DNA of 64,000 nucleotides from Chelatococcus sp. YT9 (GCF_018398315.1 NZ_JAHBRW010000002.1:480637-544636), one strand, 5' to 3'; positions 8,034 to 16,561 are shown, counted from the stretch's first letter. Translations and numbers: made by a program. Notes: a model not told the origin generated them from the sequence alone.

Positions 8034-9971
8034 ATGACAGTCTGTGCAACATTACCCATCCGGCGCGATCCGGCGGAAATCCGCTCGGCCCTCGAGGATG
8101 CGGACATTTCCGTGCTGCTGATGGTGTTGGTCCAATTGACCGGAGACATGGCGCTTCTGGAACGCTACGCACCCTTGCTCGGCCGTCCCGGCGAATTTAG
8201 GCATTCCATTCCACGAGGCATGGTCGAGGAGCTGCTGGACAGGCTCACGGCCCGGCTGACCGAGGACCGGCGGGCGCCGGATCGCATTGAGCCTTCGGTG
8301 CTGAGCCGGATGATGGCGGCCTTCGTGGGCGAGGAAATCTCCGACCTCTATCTCACCATGCTTCTGGAGGATCTCGGCTTCTCCCCGGCCGTGGCACCGC
8401 TCCCGTATGCGGATGCAGGTGCCCGGGAGAGGCCCGACGCCTTCAAGGTGCTTGTCATCGGGGCCGGCGCCGCAGGCATTTGCGCGGGCATCCGCCTCAA
8501 GCAGGCGGGCATTGCCTTTGAGATCGTCGAGCGCAACCAAGACATCGGGGGCGTCTGGCATGAAAACACCTATCCCGGCTGCGGGGTGGACAGCGCCAAT
8601 CATCTCTACTGCTACTCTTTCGCGCTTAATCACAACTGGTCGCGCTATTACGTCAGGCAACCGGAACTGCAAGCGTACTTGCGCGATTGCGCGATCAGAT
8701 ACGGCGTCATCGGCCATGTCCGCTTCCGCGAGGAAGTGCTGTCGCTCCACTACGATGAGCTCCGGGCGGTCTGGCAAGCGACGATTAGGCAGGCGGACGG
8801 CGGCGAGCGCCACGTCGTCTCTAACGCGGTGATCAGTTCCGTCGGACAGTTGAACCAGCCGGCCTATCCGCGTCTCAAAGGTATCGACAGCTTTGCGGGC
8901 GTCAGCATGCACACGGCGCGCTGGAAGCATGATGTCGAACTCGCCGGAAAATCGGTCGCGATGATCGGTACCGGGGCGAGCGGCATGCAGGTTGGACCGG
9001 CCATCGCGGATGAAGTGGGCCGGCTTACCATCTTCCAACGCTCCGCACCCTGGGTGCTGCCGCGGCACAATTACCACAATACAGTCACGGACAACGTCAA
9101 ATGGGTGCTGGCCAATGTGCCGCACTACGCACGCTGGTATCGGTTCCTCCTGTTCTGGGCCTATGGCGATGGGGTTTATCCCCTGCTCAAGATCGATCCG
9201 GACTGGAAGGAGCCCGGCTCCATCTCCGCAAAAAACGCCGAAATCCGCAAGCTCTGGCTCAAGTATGTCGAGGCGGAGATGGGGGACCGACCCGACCTCT
9301 ACCCCAAAGTGGTGCCGGACTATCCGCCCTACGGCAAACGCTCGCTGCGCGACAACGACTGGTACGGCACACTGCGCCGCGATCACGTGGAACTGGTCAA
9401 CACACCGGTCGCCGAGATCGTCGCCGATGGCATCGTTGACCGCGATGGACGGCATTATCCGGCCGATGTCATCATCTACGCCACAGGCTTCGAGGCGAGC
9501 CGGATGCTCTACCCGATGGACGTCATCGGCAAGGGCGGCATCAAGCTCCGCGATATCTGGGGCGATGACGATCCGCGTGCCTATCTCGGCATCACCGTGC
9601 CCGGTTTTCCAAACCTGTTTCTGACCTATGGGCCGAATACCAATCTGGCCCACGGCGGCAGCATTATCTTCCAGATCGAATGTCAGGTTCACTACATCGC
9701 AGCCTGCCTATCGCTGATGATCAAGAGTGGCTTCGCTGCCATGGAGTGCACGCAAAAAGCGCACGACACCTACAACGAAAAAGCCGACGCAACATTGTCC
9801 GAAATGGTCTGGTCATTCCCGGGCGTAACCAACTGGTACAAGAACTCGAGCGGCCGGGTCACCACGAACTCGCCCTGGTCCCTCGTTGACTACTGGCACA
9901 TGACCCGGCAGCCCGACCCCGCCGCCTATGACTTCACCCAAATCCCCGGAAGGGAACGCAACAATGCATGA
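8034..9971 (+). CDS. Type I Baeyer-Villiger monooxygenase, HapE-like
   Basis: This is a 645-residue flavoprotein monooxygenase. A first FAD Rossmann motif (VIGAGAAGICAG) starts near residue 141, the type I Baeyer-Villiger fingerprint FxGxxxHxxxW appears exactly (FAGVSMHTARW, about residue 287), and the NADPH motif GTGASG follows. An N-terminal extension of about 135 residues resembles 4-hydroxyacetophenone monooxygenases. The family inserts oxygen next to a ketone, giving an ester or lactone, with NADPH and O2. The start at 8034 is preceded by GGCAGGGA; a start 42 bases upstream is possible. Its end overlaps the next gene by eight bases. Palindrome site 2 is 84 nt upstream. It probably opens the pathway by making the lactone or ester that the hydrolases nearby would cut. 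Confidence 0.93.
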   Translation: MTVCATLPIRRDPAEIRSALEDADISVLLMVLVQLTGDMALLERYAPLLGRPGEFRHSIPRGMVEELLDRLTARLTEDRRAPDRIEPSVLSRMMAAFVGEEISDLYLTMLLEDLGFSPAVAPLPYADAGARERPDAFKVLVIGAGAAGICAGIRLKQAGIAFEIVERNQDIGGVWHENTYPGCGVDSANHLYCYSFALNHNWSRYYVRQPELQAYLRDCAIRYGVIGHVRFREEVLSLHYDELRAVWQATIRQADGGERHVVSNAVISSVGQLNQPAYPRLKGIDSFAGVSMHTARWKHDVELAGKSVAMIGTGASGMQVGPAIADEVGRLTIFQRSAPWVLPRHNYHNTVTDNVKWVLANVPHYARWYRFLLFWAYGDGVYPLLKIDPDWKEPGSISAKNAEIRKLWLKYVEAEMGDRPDLYPKVVPDYPPYGKRSLRDNDWYGTLRRDHVELVNTPVAEIVADGIVDRDGRHYPADVIIYATGFEASRMLYPMDVIGKGGIKLRDIWGDDDPRAYLGITVPGFPNLFLTYGPNTNLAHGGSIIFQIECQVHYIAACLSLMIKSGFAAMECTQKAHDTYNEKADATLSEMVWSFPGVTNWYKNSSGRVTTNSPWSLVDYWHMTRQPDPAAYDFTQIPGRERNNA

Positions 9972-10359
9972 ACTCGTCGGCGTCTGGCGCCTTGTCGACA
10001 TCACCAACACGGACAAGGACGGCAACGTCCTTCCTCCATCCTACGGCCCGCTGAAAATGGGTCTCATCACCTTCACTGAGCAGAACCGCATGATGGTGGT
10101 GATCTGCGACGGGCGCGAGCATCTGCCCGAGGGCGTGCGCCAGCGCGAATATACCTCCTATGCCGGCACCTACAGGTTCGACGGCAAGACGCTCATCACC
10201 GCGGTGGACTGCTCGACCCCGACCAACCCGCCCCGCATCGGCACCGACCAGGTCCGCCCGGCGCGGTTCGATGGCAATCGTGTCATCCTCACCGCGCCGC
10301 CTGTGGAGATCGACGGCATCATTCAGTATCGTGACCTTACCTGGGAGAAGATTGCCTGA
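9964..10359 (+). CDS. Lipocalin-like domain protein
   Basis: A 131-residue protein beginning MHELVGVWRLVDITNT and continuing with YGPLKMGLITFTEQNRMMVVI, the pattern of the lipocalin-like (calycin) family seen beside many oxidative catabolic genes. It should fold as a small beta barrel; whether it binds a substrate or is catalytic is not known. The ATG lies inside the last codons of the monooxygenase gene (8-base overlap) and has GGAAGGGA upstream, so the two are translated together. It has no signal peptide. The IclR gene follows 69 bases later. Confidence 0.85.
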   Translation: MHELVGVWRLVDITNTDKDGNVLPPSYGPLKMGLITFTEQNRMMVVICDGREHLPEGVRQREYTSYAGTYRFDGKTLITAVDCSTPTNPPRIGTDQVRPARFDGNRVILTAPPVEIDGIIQYRDLTWEKIA

Positions 10360-10407
10360 CAGCGGCGGTTTTACTTGCCGCGACAACAGGTAAGCGCCAT
10401 CGTGACA

Positions 10408-10430
10408 ATGATTTCTGGGAGGAAAATCAT
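10408..10430 (+). promoter_or_regulatory. Inverted repeat enclosing the iclR ribosome site and start
   Basis: ATGATTT (10408-10414) and AAATCAT (10424-10430) are perfect inverted arms around CTGGGAGGA, which is the Shine-Dalgarno of the IclR gene. The right arm includes the first two bases of the ATG at 10429. As RNA it would fold into a hairpin that shows the ribosome site in its loop; as DNA it could be an autoregulatory operator, being a degenerate version of the island palindrome (ATTTC on the left, AAAAT on the right). Confidence 0.45.
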
Positions 10431-11241
10431 GGCATCCTACGAACCCGTCACGTCCGTCTTGCGCTCGCTCGAGCTGCTGGCCATCCTCAACCGCCAGCGC
10501 GTCTCGACGATCGAGCACATGCACAGGCTGACGAGCCTGCCCAAACCGACGATCGTCCGGCTGCTCGAAACCATGATGGCCGCGGGATATGTGGTGCGGG
10601 ATACACGGGGCAAGGGATATCAGGTCACGTCGCAGGTGGGCGAGTTGAGCTGCGGCTTCCACGGTGCGCCACAGGTGGTCGAAGCCGGCCGTCCCTGGGC
10701 TCAGGAACTGACCCGCATGTTCAGCTGGCCAGCCGCGATCGCCGTGCTCGATCGCAATGCCATGCTGGTTTGCTACACGACAAGCGGCGACAGCCCCATC
10801 GCGCCCTACCACGGGCTGCTGCATAGGCATCTCGGCCTCATCACCAAGGCGCTCGGCCTCGCCTATCTCGCCTTCTGCCCGGCGGAAGAGCGCAAGCTCA
10901 TTTACCGGCTGCTCGCCACCTCGCCCCACCCCGACGAGGATCAGATGGCTGCGCCCGAGGCCATCGAATGTATCATCAAAGTGACCAGGCGACAGCAATT
11001 CGCCGAGCGGCAACGGGCCATCAAGCCGGAGGCCTCCTCGAGCGTGGCTGTTCCCATCTATGAACATGGCAGCGACAGGGTGCTTGGCACCATCGGGCTG
11101 ACCTATTACGCGAGCGCGGTGAAACGCGCCGACATCCTCGAACGCTACGTTCCAAACCTCAAAAACGCCGCGAACGGCATCAGCGAGAACGTCGCGCGCA
11201 TGCAAGCCGCCATGAGCGCCGCGAGGGAATTGGTGCACTAG
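10429..11241 (+). CDS. IclR family transcriptional regulator
   Basis: This 270-residue protein has the IclR layout. An N-terminal winged helix-turn-helix (SVLRSLELLAILNRQR followed by LPKPTIVRLLETMMAAGYVVRD, about residues 7-60) is joined to an effector-binding domain with FSWPAAIAVLDRNAMLVCYTTSG and ending AANGISENVAR. The ATG at 10429 has GGGAGGA seven bases upstream. It is last in the monooxygenase operon and is the only DNA-binding protein inside the catabolic island, so it is the prime candidate for reading the six palindromes. Whether it represses or activates cannot be told. The inducer is probably the pathway substrate or an aromatic or keto acid intermediate (inference). Confidence 0.93.
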   Translation: MASYEPVTSVLRSLELLAILNRQRVSTIEHMHRLTSLPKPTIVRLLETMMAAGYVVRDTRGKGYQVTSQVGELSCGFHGAPQVVEAGRPWAQELTRMFSWPAAIAVLDRNAMLVCYTTSGDSPIAPYHGLLHRHLGLITKALGLAYLAFCPAEERKLIYRLLATSPHPDEDQMAAPEAIECIIKVTRRQQFAERQRAIKPEASSSVAVPIYEHGSDRVLGTIGLTYYASAVKRADILERYVPNLKNAANGISENVARMQAAMSAARELVH

Positions 11242-11402
11242 GGACGGAACTTCGTCTTATCGGTTGCATCCCGATCACCACACCAATCAATCGCCACCAT
11301 CTTGGCTCGCCCCGGGACCCCGTGAATCACCTCTGGTGAATGAGAGCAGAGACATCCTGCCTGACCTGTCCGACCCGGGATCGAGACCTCCAGAGGGCCA
11401 TC

Positions 11403-11419
11403 GTTTCACGCCGCGAAAC
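11403..11419. promoter_or_regulatory. Palindromic operator, site 3 of 6
   Basis: GTTTCAC-GCC-GCGAAAC matches the island palindrome with one arm mismatch (A against G at position 6). It is centred 77 nt upstream of the alpha/beta hydrolase start at 11488, in the gap after the IclR gene, and implies that the hydrolase has its own promoter rather than relying on the monooxygenase operon. Confidence 0.68.
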
Positions 11420-11487
11420 GCGGCTGCTTCATCGTTCGCGGACAGGATCGGCCGGCGCAGGGTGATCCAAACATGGATGAGGACTTC

Positions 11488-12480
11488 ATGACTATCAGCC
11501 GGCGCGACTTTCATCTCACCACCAGCGATGACGTCAGAATCTGGATACGGGAAGTTCGGTCGACAACCGCATCCGGCCGCACGCCGATGGTGCTGTTGCA
11601 CGGAACGCGCATTCCCGGCATCAGCGAATATGACCTGCCCGTGGAGAACGGTTCCCTCGCAGCCGATCTCGCGGCCGCAGGACATGTCTGCTTCATCGTC
11701 GATGCCCGCGGCTTCGGACAATCGGAGCGCCCACCGGAAATGGACCAGCCCCCGGTGCCGACCCGTCCCCTGATCCGCACCATCGAGATCACCCGGGATC
11801 TCGATGCCGCCGTCGATCACCTGCGGGAGACCACCGGTCAGGACAAGGTCGGTCTCCTCGGTTGGGGGGTAGGCGCGACCTGCGTTGCCATGTATGCGGC
11901 CCTCAACCCCGAAAAGGTCAGCCATATCGTGCTCTACTGCATGATCTATGGCGGCACAGCTGATCATGCGTCGATGAAGATCGGCTCGATCTGGGACGAT
12001 CCTGAGAATCCCGGCCATTTCAACCAGAAGCGATTTGGCAATTACACCTTCAACGGGGTCGACATGCTGGAGCATCATTGGGACCAGCAGATTCCGATCG
12101 CCGATAAGGAAGCGTGGCGCGATCCCGCCATGGTCGCCGCCTTTCGAGAAGCGCTGCTCAATGGCGATCCGACAGCCCGCGACCGCGATCCCCCGACCTA
12201 TCGGAGCCCCAATGGGATGCTCGAAGATCTCTACTTGATGGGCGCCACGGGCCAAAAGCTGTTCCATGCCAGCCAGATCTACTGCCCCGTCTTCATCGTG
12301 AATCCCGAATATGACGGGCTGTGCCGCGACACCGACATGGCGGTGTTCTGCGAGGATCTCTATCACGCACCCCAAATTATCCACTGGCGTGCCAGCAACT
12401 CCACGCACTATCTGCTGCTGGATCGCCCCGAACGCGGCCGCAACGAGTTCCTCGCGCGCCTCGATCATTTTCTATCCTGA
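11488..12480 (+). CDS. Alpha/beta hydrolase
   Basis: A 330-residue alpha/beta hydrolase. LLHGTR near residue 35 is the oxyanion-hole strand, DARGFGQSERP follows, and the nucleophile-elbow position reads LLGWGVGAT (GWGVG in place of the usual GxSxG, so the serine is replaced by glycine in the middle of the motif). Near the C terminus STHYLLLDRP offers the His. The missing serine suggests an unusual nucleophile or a non-hydrolytic role. The start at 11488 has GATGAGGA just upstream; 11473 is an alternative. It stands between the monooxygenase operon and a DUF6282 gene, each with its own palindrome. By position it could act on the ester or lactone made by the monooxygenase, but the altered elbow makes this uncertain. 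Confidence 0.85.
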   Translation: MTISRRDFHLTTSDDVRIWIREVRSTTASGRTPMVLLHGTRIPGISEYDLPVENGSLAADLAAAGHVCFIVDARGFGQSERPPEMDQPPVPTRPLIRTIEITRDLDAAVDHLRETTGQDKVGLLGWGVGATCVAMYAALNPEKVSHIVLYCMIYGGTADHASMKIGSIWDDPENPGHFNQKRFGNYTFNGVDMLEHHWDQQIPIADKEAWRDPAMVAAFREALLNGDPTARDRDPPTYRSPNGMLEDLYLMGATGQKLFHASQIYCPVFIVNPEYDGLCRDTDMAVFCEDLYHAPQIIHWRASNSTHYLLLDRPERGRNEFLARLDHFLS

Positions 12481-12484
12481 TCGC

Positions 12485-12501
12485 ATTTCGCTGCGCGAAA
12501 T
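12485..12501. promoter_or_regulatory. Palindromic operator, site 4 of 6
   Basis: ATTTCGC-TGC-GCGAAAT is a perfect 7-bp inverted repeat starting five bases after the stop of the alpha/beta hydrolase gene and centred 88 nt upstream of the DUF6282 copy C start. It closely matches site 6. Confidence 0.75.
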
Positions 12502-12580
12502 CGGGACGTCACGCTGCTGCGGCCTGTGATTGGATCATGCGAAGCTGGCCGTTCCCGCACGCCTCGCAGGACCGCCCGAG

Positions 12581-13501
12581 ATGAGACCAGACACGCTTGA
12601 CGACAAGATCGCCGCCCTCCTGCGCGGGGCGGTCGATCTGCATGGACGCGGCGCCCTGCCCGCGGGGCCATCCACGCTGGATCTGCTTGATCGTGCGCGG
12701 GAGGGCGTGGCGGCTGGCCTGCGGGCGATCGTCTTCACTGACCGTCATTTTTCTCCCGCCCCGCTGGTGCAGACGCTGAGGCGTCACGAATTCGCGGATA
12801 GCCCCACCGCCTTGCTGAGCGGGGTCGAGCTCAACCACGCCGTGGGCGGGCTCAACCCCTATGCGGTGGAGCATGAACTCATGCTGGGAGGCCGGCTAAT
12901 CAGCATGCCAACGATCGCGGCGGCCAACCATATCCGGCAGGTCGCACGGTCGCGCGCCGCGCGACCGCCAAATGCGAGCTTGACCCACCCGGCGCTGGAA
13001 GTGCTGGACAGTTGGGGACAGCCGCGCGACGCGGTTAAGGAAATCCTCGATGTCATCGCCTCCCATGATGCCGTTCTGGCGAGCGGTCATCTGCACATCA
13101 GCGAGATCTGGCCCTTGTTCGAGGAAGCGCGCCGTCGCGGCGTTTCGCGGCTGCTGGTCACCCATGCGAGCTTCCTGACGGATATCGGCATGGCCGAAAT
13201 GCGTGATCTCGCCGGCATGGGGGCCTTCGTCGAGCAATGCGCTGATCGGGACGTCGACTGTCTCGGCGGCCAGACCCGCTCCGCTACCCTGATGGCCTTT
13301 ATCTCGGCAGCATCCGTGCGCCAAACCATCCTCGTGCCGAAGCTCGGCCGTATCGGCAACGAAAGCATCCACCAACGATTTGCCCCGGCGCTGCGATCCT
13401 GTCTGGACCTTGGCTACCAACCCGAGGAAATTCGGCAGATGATTTCTGATAACGCGATGCGGCTGCTCGGCCTGTCGCCAAGGGGAGACACCCAGGCATG
13501 A
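12581..13501 (+). CDS. DUF6282 family protein, copy C, with degenerate metal site
   Basis: This 306-residue paralogue aligns along its length with copies A and B (LNHAVGGLNPYAVEHELMLGGRLISMPT is shared in style) but has lost most putative metal ligands. DLHCHSG is DLHGRGA (His to Arg23), KDH is TDR (His to Arg55), EH is EQ, and GSDLG is VPKLG. GHLH and the His of THASF remain. It is therefore probably not a hydrolase of the same kind; it might be a structural partner or regulatory pseudoenzyme. Palindrome site 4 lies 88 nt upstream. The start at 12581 was chosen from homology; the frame is open to 12530. Its stop overlaps the amidohydrolase start. Confidence 0.85.
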   Translation: MRPDTLDDKIAALLRGAVDLHGRGALPAGPSTLDLLDRAREGVAAGLRAIVFTDRHFSPAPLVQTLRRHEFADSPTALLSGVELNHAVGGLNPYAVEHELMLGGRLISMPTIAAANHIRQVARSRAARPPNASLTHPALEVLDSWGQPRDAVKEILDVIASHDAVLASGHLHISEIWPLFEEARRRGVSRLLVTHASFLTDIGMAEMRDLAGMGAFVEQCADRDVDCLGGQTRSATLMAFISAASVRQTILVPKLGRIGNESIHQRFAPALRSCLDLGYQPEEIRQMISDNAMRLLGLSPRGDTQA

Positions 13502-14304
13502 TGAACCACGACGCACCGTTGGTGGACTCGCATTTTCATCTCTACACCACCGACATGCCCCTGGCTAAAACCGCCTGGCACCACCCCGATCACGATGCTT
13601 CGATCGAAAAATGCCTGGATACTCTGGATGCCCATGGGGTGACGTTCGGCGTGGTCTCGGCGGCCAGCCTCTATGGCACCTATAACGATTATGTCCGGCT
13701 GGCTCTCAAGACGCATAAGCGCCTGCGCGGCACGGCCATGGTGGATACGTCGTGGGATATTTACCAGCTTGAACACATGCGGGACGACGGCTTTGTCGGG
13801 CTACGCTTCCTCTGGCGCCCGCTCGAGGACATCCCCGATCTCGCGTCGGAGGACTATCGACGTCTGCTGCGTCGTTGCGCAGATCTTGGCTGGCATATCC
13901 ATCTCACAGACCGGCCGCAGCGGATCGACGCCACCATCAAGGCCATCGAGGCGGCCGGTGTCCGCGTCGTGCTCGACCATATCGGGCTGATCGACACAGC
14001 AGCCGGCGTTGATGATCCGGGGTTCCGGGCCATATTGGACGCCATCGAGCGCGGCCGGACCTGGGTGAAGCTTTCGGCCGGATTCCGTTTCAAGCAGCCG
14101 GGGCTCGCGGACAGATGCGTTGCAGCGCTGGTCGCGGCCGGCGGGTGGGAGCGGCTGGTCTGGGCGAGCGATTGGCCCTTTGCGGGCTTTGAAGGCAGGG
14201 TGACCTATGCGGCTTCTGTCCAGGCGCTCAAGGCGTGGGTGCCCGATGACGACATGCGCCACGCCATCGGCGGCCGCACGCCGCTCAAGCTCTATTTCAC
14301 CTGA
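13498..14304 (+). CDS. Amidohydrolase family protein, PDC-lactonase-like
   Basis: A 268-residue TIM-barrel amidohydrolase of the amidohydrolase 2 group, related to 2-pyrone-4,6-dicarboxylate lactonase. The metal motif is VDSHFHLY near residue 9, GLRFLW lies near 100, HIHLTD near 138, VLDHIG near 158 and the conserved Asp is in VWASDWPF near 222. Relatives open a lactone or pyrone ring. ATGATG at 13498 overlaps the previous stop, with AGGGGAGA upstream, so 13498 or 13501 can be the start. It is the last gene of this rightward set; a hairpin terminator follows at 14338. Confidence 0.9.
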   Translation: MMNHDAPLVDSHFHLYTTDMPLAKTAWHHPDHDASIEKCLDTLDAHGVTFGVVSAASLYGTYNDYVRLALKTHKRLRGTAMVDTSWDIYQLEHMRDDGFVGLRFLWRPLEDIPDLASEDYRRLLRRCADLGWHIHLTDRPQRIDATIKAIEAAGVRVVLDHIGLIDTAAGVDDPGFRAILDAIERGRTWVKLSAGFRFKQPGLADRCVAALVAAGGWERLVWASDWPFAGFEGRVTYAASVQALKAWVPDDDMRHAIGGRTPLKLYFT

Positions 14305-14337
14305 TCAGCGCACACCCATTTTCCCCGCCCGACACAG

Positions 14338-14363
14338 GAGGTGCCGATATCGCTCGGCACCTC
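14338..14363. terminator. Hairpin terminator between convergent genes
   Basis: GAGGTGCCGA and TCGGCACCTC form a perfect 10-bp stem with a 6-base loop, followed by TTT on the plus strand. It lies between the amidohydrolase (ends 14304) and tctA (ends 14374 on the other strand) and could serve both directions. Confidence 0.7.
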
Positions 14364-14373
14364 TTTCGCGTTC

Positions 14374-15879
14374 CTATACCTCCTCGGTGAAGACTTCTTC
14401 GCGCCGCTTGTTGGCTGATGGCAGGCTGACCAAGACCAACAGACCCACGGCCAACAGCAGCAGAACGGCGCTGATCGGGCGGGTCACGAAGACGCTTGGA
14501 TCACCCCCCGAAATCAGCATGGAGCGGCGCAGCTGGTGCTCCAGCATCGGACCCAGCACGAAGCCGAGCACGAACGGAGCCCATTCACAATCGAGCTTGC
14601 TAAGAAAATAGCCGACAAGACCGGCACCAATCAGGAAATAGACGCTGAAGACGCTGTTGGAAACGCTGTAAACGCCGATGCAGGAGAAGGCAATGATGGC
14701 AGGGAACAGTATCCGGTATGGCACTTTCAGCAGCGAGACCCAAAGACCAATCAGCGGCAGGTTGAGAATGATCAGCATGGCGTTGCCGATCCACATCGAG
14801 GCGATGAGGCCCCAGAACAGGGCCGGATTGCCGGTGATGACATTCGGGCCGGGTGTCACGCCCTGAATCGTCATGGCGCCGATCATCATCGCCATGGTGG
14901 CCGAGCCCGGTATGCCCAGCGTGAGCGTGGGAATGAAGGAGGTCTGCGCCGCCGCGTTATTGGCCGCTTCCGGAGCCGTCACCCCTTCAACCGCTCCGCG
15001 GCCGAATTCGGCGCTATTCGGCGACACGCGCTTTTCCACGTTGTAGGCAATGAACGAAGACAGCATGGCCCCGCCGCCCGGCAAGACACCGATTGCCGAG
15101 CCGATGGCGGTGCCGCGCAATGTCGGCGCGATCATGCGTCGCAGATCATCGAGACGGGGCCAGATGCGACCGACCGCGGCCAACTTGGGCGGTGCCCCGT
15201 CATTGCTTTGCAGATTGCGGATGATCTCGGCAATGCCGAACACACCCACCGCGATGGCAACGAAGCTCAACCCGTCCAACAGATCGACCGAACCGAACGT
15301 AAAGCGCTGCCGGTTGGTATAGACGTCCAAGCCGGTGAGGCCGAGCAGCAGCCCGAACACGATCATCCCCAAGGCCTTGAGCAGAGAGCCGGAGGCCAGC
15401 GCAATGGAAGAGACGAGGCCGATCACCATGAGCGAGAAATATTCCGGCGGCCCGAAGCTCAGCGCGACGGCCGTCAACGGTTTGGCCACGAGAGCGATCA
15501 GTACCGTCGCGACGCAGCCCGCGAAAAACGAGCCGAGGCCCGCCGCCGCCAGCGCCACGCCGGCTCTTCCCTGCAAGGCCATTTTGTAGCCGTCGAGCGT
15601 GGTCACGGTCGATGCCGCCTCCCCGGGAAGATTGACCAGGATGGCCGTCGTCGATCCACCGTATTGGGAGCCGTAGTAGATGCCAGCCAGCATGATGAGC
15701 GAGGTTGTCGGCTCCATGCCGAAGGTCAGCGGCAACAGCATGGATATGGTCGCGAGCGGACCTATGCCGGGCAGGATGCCGATCACCGTGCCCAGCAGCA
15801 CACCGATAAAGCAGAACATCAGGTTGATGGGCTGGAAGGCTTCTGAGAAGCCGAGCGCAAGATTGCTGAAGAGCTCCAC
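14374..15879 (-). CDS. tctA: Tripartite tricarboxylate transporter large permease
   Basis: A 501-residue integral membrane protein of the TctA family with about ten hydrophobic segments. Family signatures include GVLLGTVIGILPGIGPLATISMLLPLTF near residue 23, the GIYYGSQYGGSTTAILVNLPGE region near 66, and GVLPGGGAMLSSFIAY near 265. It works with TctB and a periplasmic TctC to import carboxylates using the ion gradient. It is the second gene of a leftward tctBA pair (3-base gap after tctB). The partner binding protein at 16651 is divergent and the other TctC is at 5878, an arrangement unlike the usual tctCBA operon. Confidence 0.95.
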   Translation of the reverse strand: MELFSNLALGFSEAFQPINLMFCFIGVLLGTVIGILPGIGPLATISMLLPLTFGMEPTTSLIMLAGIYYGSQYGGSTTAILVNLPGEAASTVTTLDGYKMALQGRAGVALAAAGLGSFFAGCVATVLIALVAKPLTAVALSFGPPEYFSLMVIGLVSSIALASGSLLKALGMIVFGLLLGLTGLDVYTNRQRFTFGSVDLLDGLSFVAIAVGVFGIAEIIRNLQSNDGAPPKLAAVGRIWPRLDDLRRMIAPTLRGTAIGSAIGVLPGGGAMLSSFIAYNVEKRVSPNSAEFGRGAVEGVTAPEAANNAAAQTSFIPTLTLGIPGSATMAMMIGAMTIQGVTPGPNVITGNPALFWGLIASMWIGNAMLIILNLPLIGLWVSLLKVPYRILFPAIIAFSCIGVYSVSNSVFSVYFLIGAGLVGYFLSKLDCEWAPFVLGFVLGPMLEHQLRRSMLISGGDPSVFVTRPISAVLLLLAVGLLVLVSLPSANKRREEVFTEEV

Positions 15880-15882
15880 CCG

Positions 15883-16377
15883 CTAGCCTCCGAAAATCGA
15901 GCCGAAGACCGGCGCCTGCATCTGCGCGCCGAAAACGAACACGGCGACGCAGAAAACAGCGATTGCTGCAGCGGCGACGATGGACGCAAGGGGCTTGGCC
16001 TTCGGCGCAGCAAAGGACGCGATCAGCGTTGTGCAGAAAATCGAGAGGAGCAGTCCCAGCGGTTCGAGCAGGATGGCGAAGGCGGCAATGCTTGCCGAGA
16101 TCAAGAGGATGGCAAGCCACGGGGCGCCGCCGACGCCTTCGGGTTCCGCACTGACGATGGCGCGCAGAATCAGCGCGAGACCGATCACCAGCAACAAGCC
16201 GCAAAGAACCACAGGGAAAAAGCCTGGCCCCATATTGAACACCCGCCCCATGGGCAGGTCGCGTAGCGCTATCGCCCCATAGAAGACGCCGATCGCACAG
16301 AAAAATACCCCCGCAAGAATGTCCTTGCTATTGATGACTCTCAAAAATCGGACGCCTGGCGAAACAGGTGACGCCAT
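15883..16377 (-). CDS. tctB: Tripartite tricarboxylate transporter small subunit
   Basis: This 164-residue protein has four hydrophobic segments (for example ILAGVFFCAIGVFYGAIA, FFPVVLCGLLLVIGLALIL, AILLISASIAAFAILLEPLGL and IVAAAAIAVFCVAVFVFGAQ). The MGPGFFP motif between segments one and two is typical of TctB. It pairs with TctA just downstream. Start site: GGAGAGAAGG before the ATG. Palindrome site 5 lies 176 nt upstream, in the gap shared with the divergent TctC gene. Confidence 0.9.
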   Translation of the reverse strand: MASPVSPGVRFLRVINSKDILAGVFFCAIGVFYGAIALRDLPMGRVFNMGPGFFPVVLCGLLLVIGLALILRAIVSAEPEGVGGAPWLAILLISASIAAFAILLEPLGLLLSIFCTTLIASFAAPKAKPLASIVAAAAIAVFCVAVFVFGAQMQAPVFGSIFGG

Positions 16378-16544
16378 CCCTTCTCTCCTCCTCGATGATT
16401 CCCACGACGCCTGGTCAACGCCTTCTTTTTTGGCAAGTGCACGTTAGGTCTGGCACCGGCTCGGCTCAAGCACTGGGCAGTCCAGCTCACTATCCTCTTG
16501 GGCGTAGCAGATTTCCCATGATAGTCCGGCCACGCATCGCGCCT

Positions 16545-16561
16545 ATTTCATCTGTTGAAAT
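16545..16561. promoter_or_regulatory. Palindromic operator, site 5 of 6
   Basis: ATTTCAT-CTG-TTGAAAT has a perfect 6-bp arm (ATTTCA/TGAAAT) in the 7-3-7 layout of the island palindrome. It is centred 98 nt upstream of the TctC start at 16651 and 176 nt from the tctB start, in the divergent gap. Confidence 0.62.

Noticed and set aside
8052-9692. Long open frame (about 546 codons) antisense to the Baeyer-Villiger monooxygenase gene
   Set aside because: It runs opposite a gene with clear motifs; the translation is low-complexity and His/Asp/Arg-rich with no family resemblance, as expected for a GC-rich shadow.
11287-12468. 393-codon open frame antisense to the alpha/beta hydrolase gene
   Set aside because: It would place palindrome site 3 inside a gene and shows no family features.
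14536-15846. 436-codon open frame antisense to tctA
   Set aside because: The translated sequence is rich in Arg, Gly, Asp and Gln with no domain, while the other strand is a textbook TctA.
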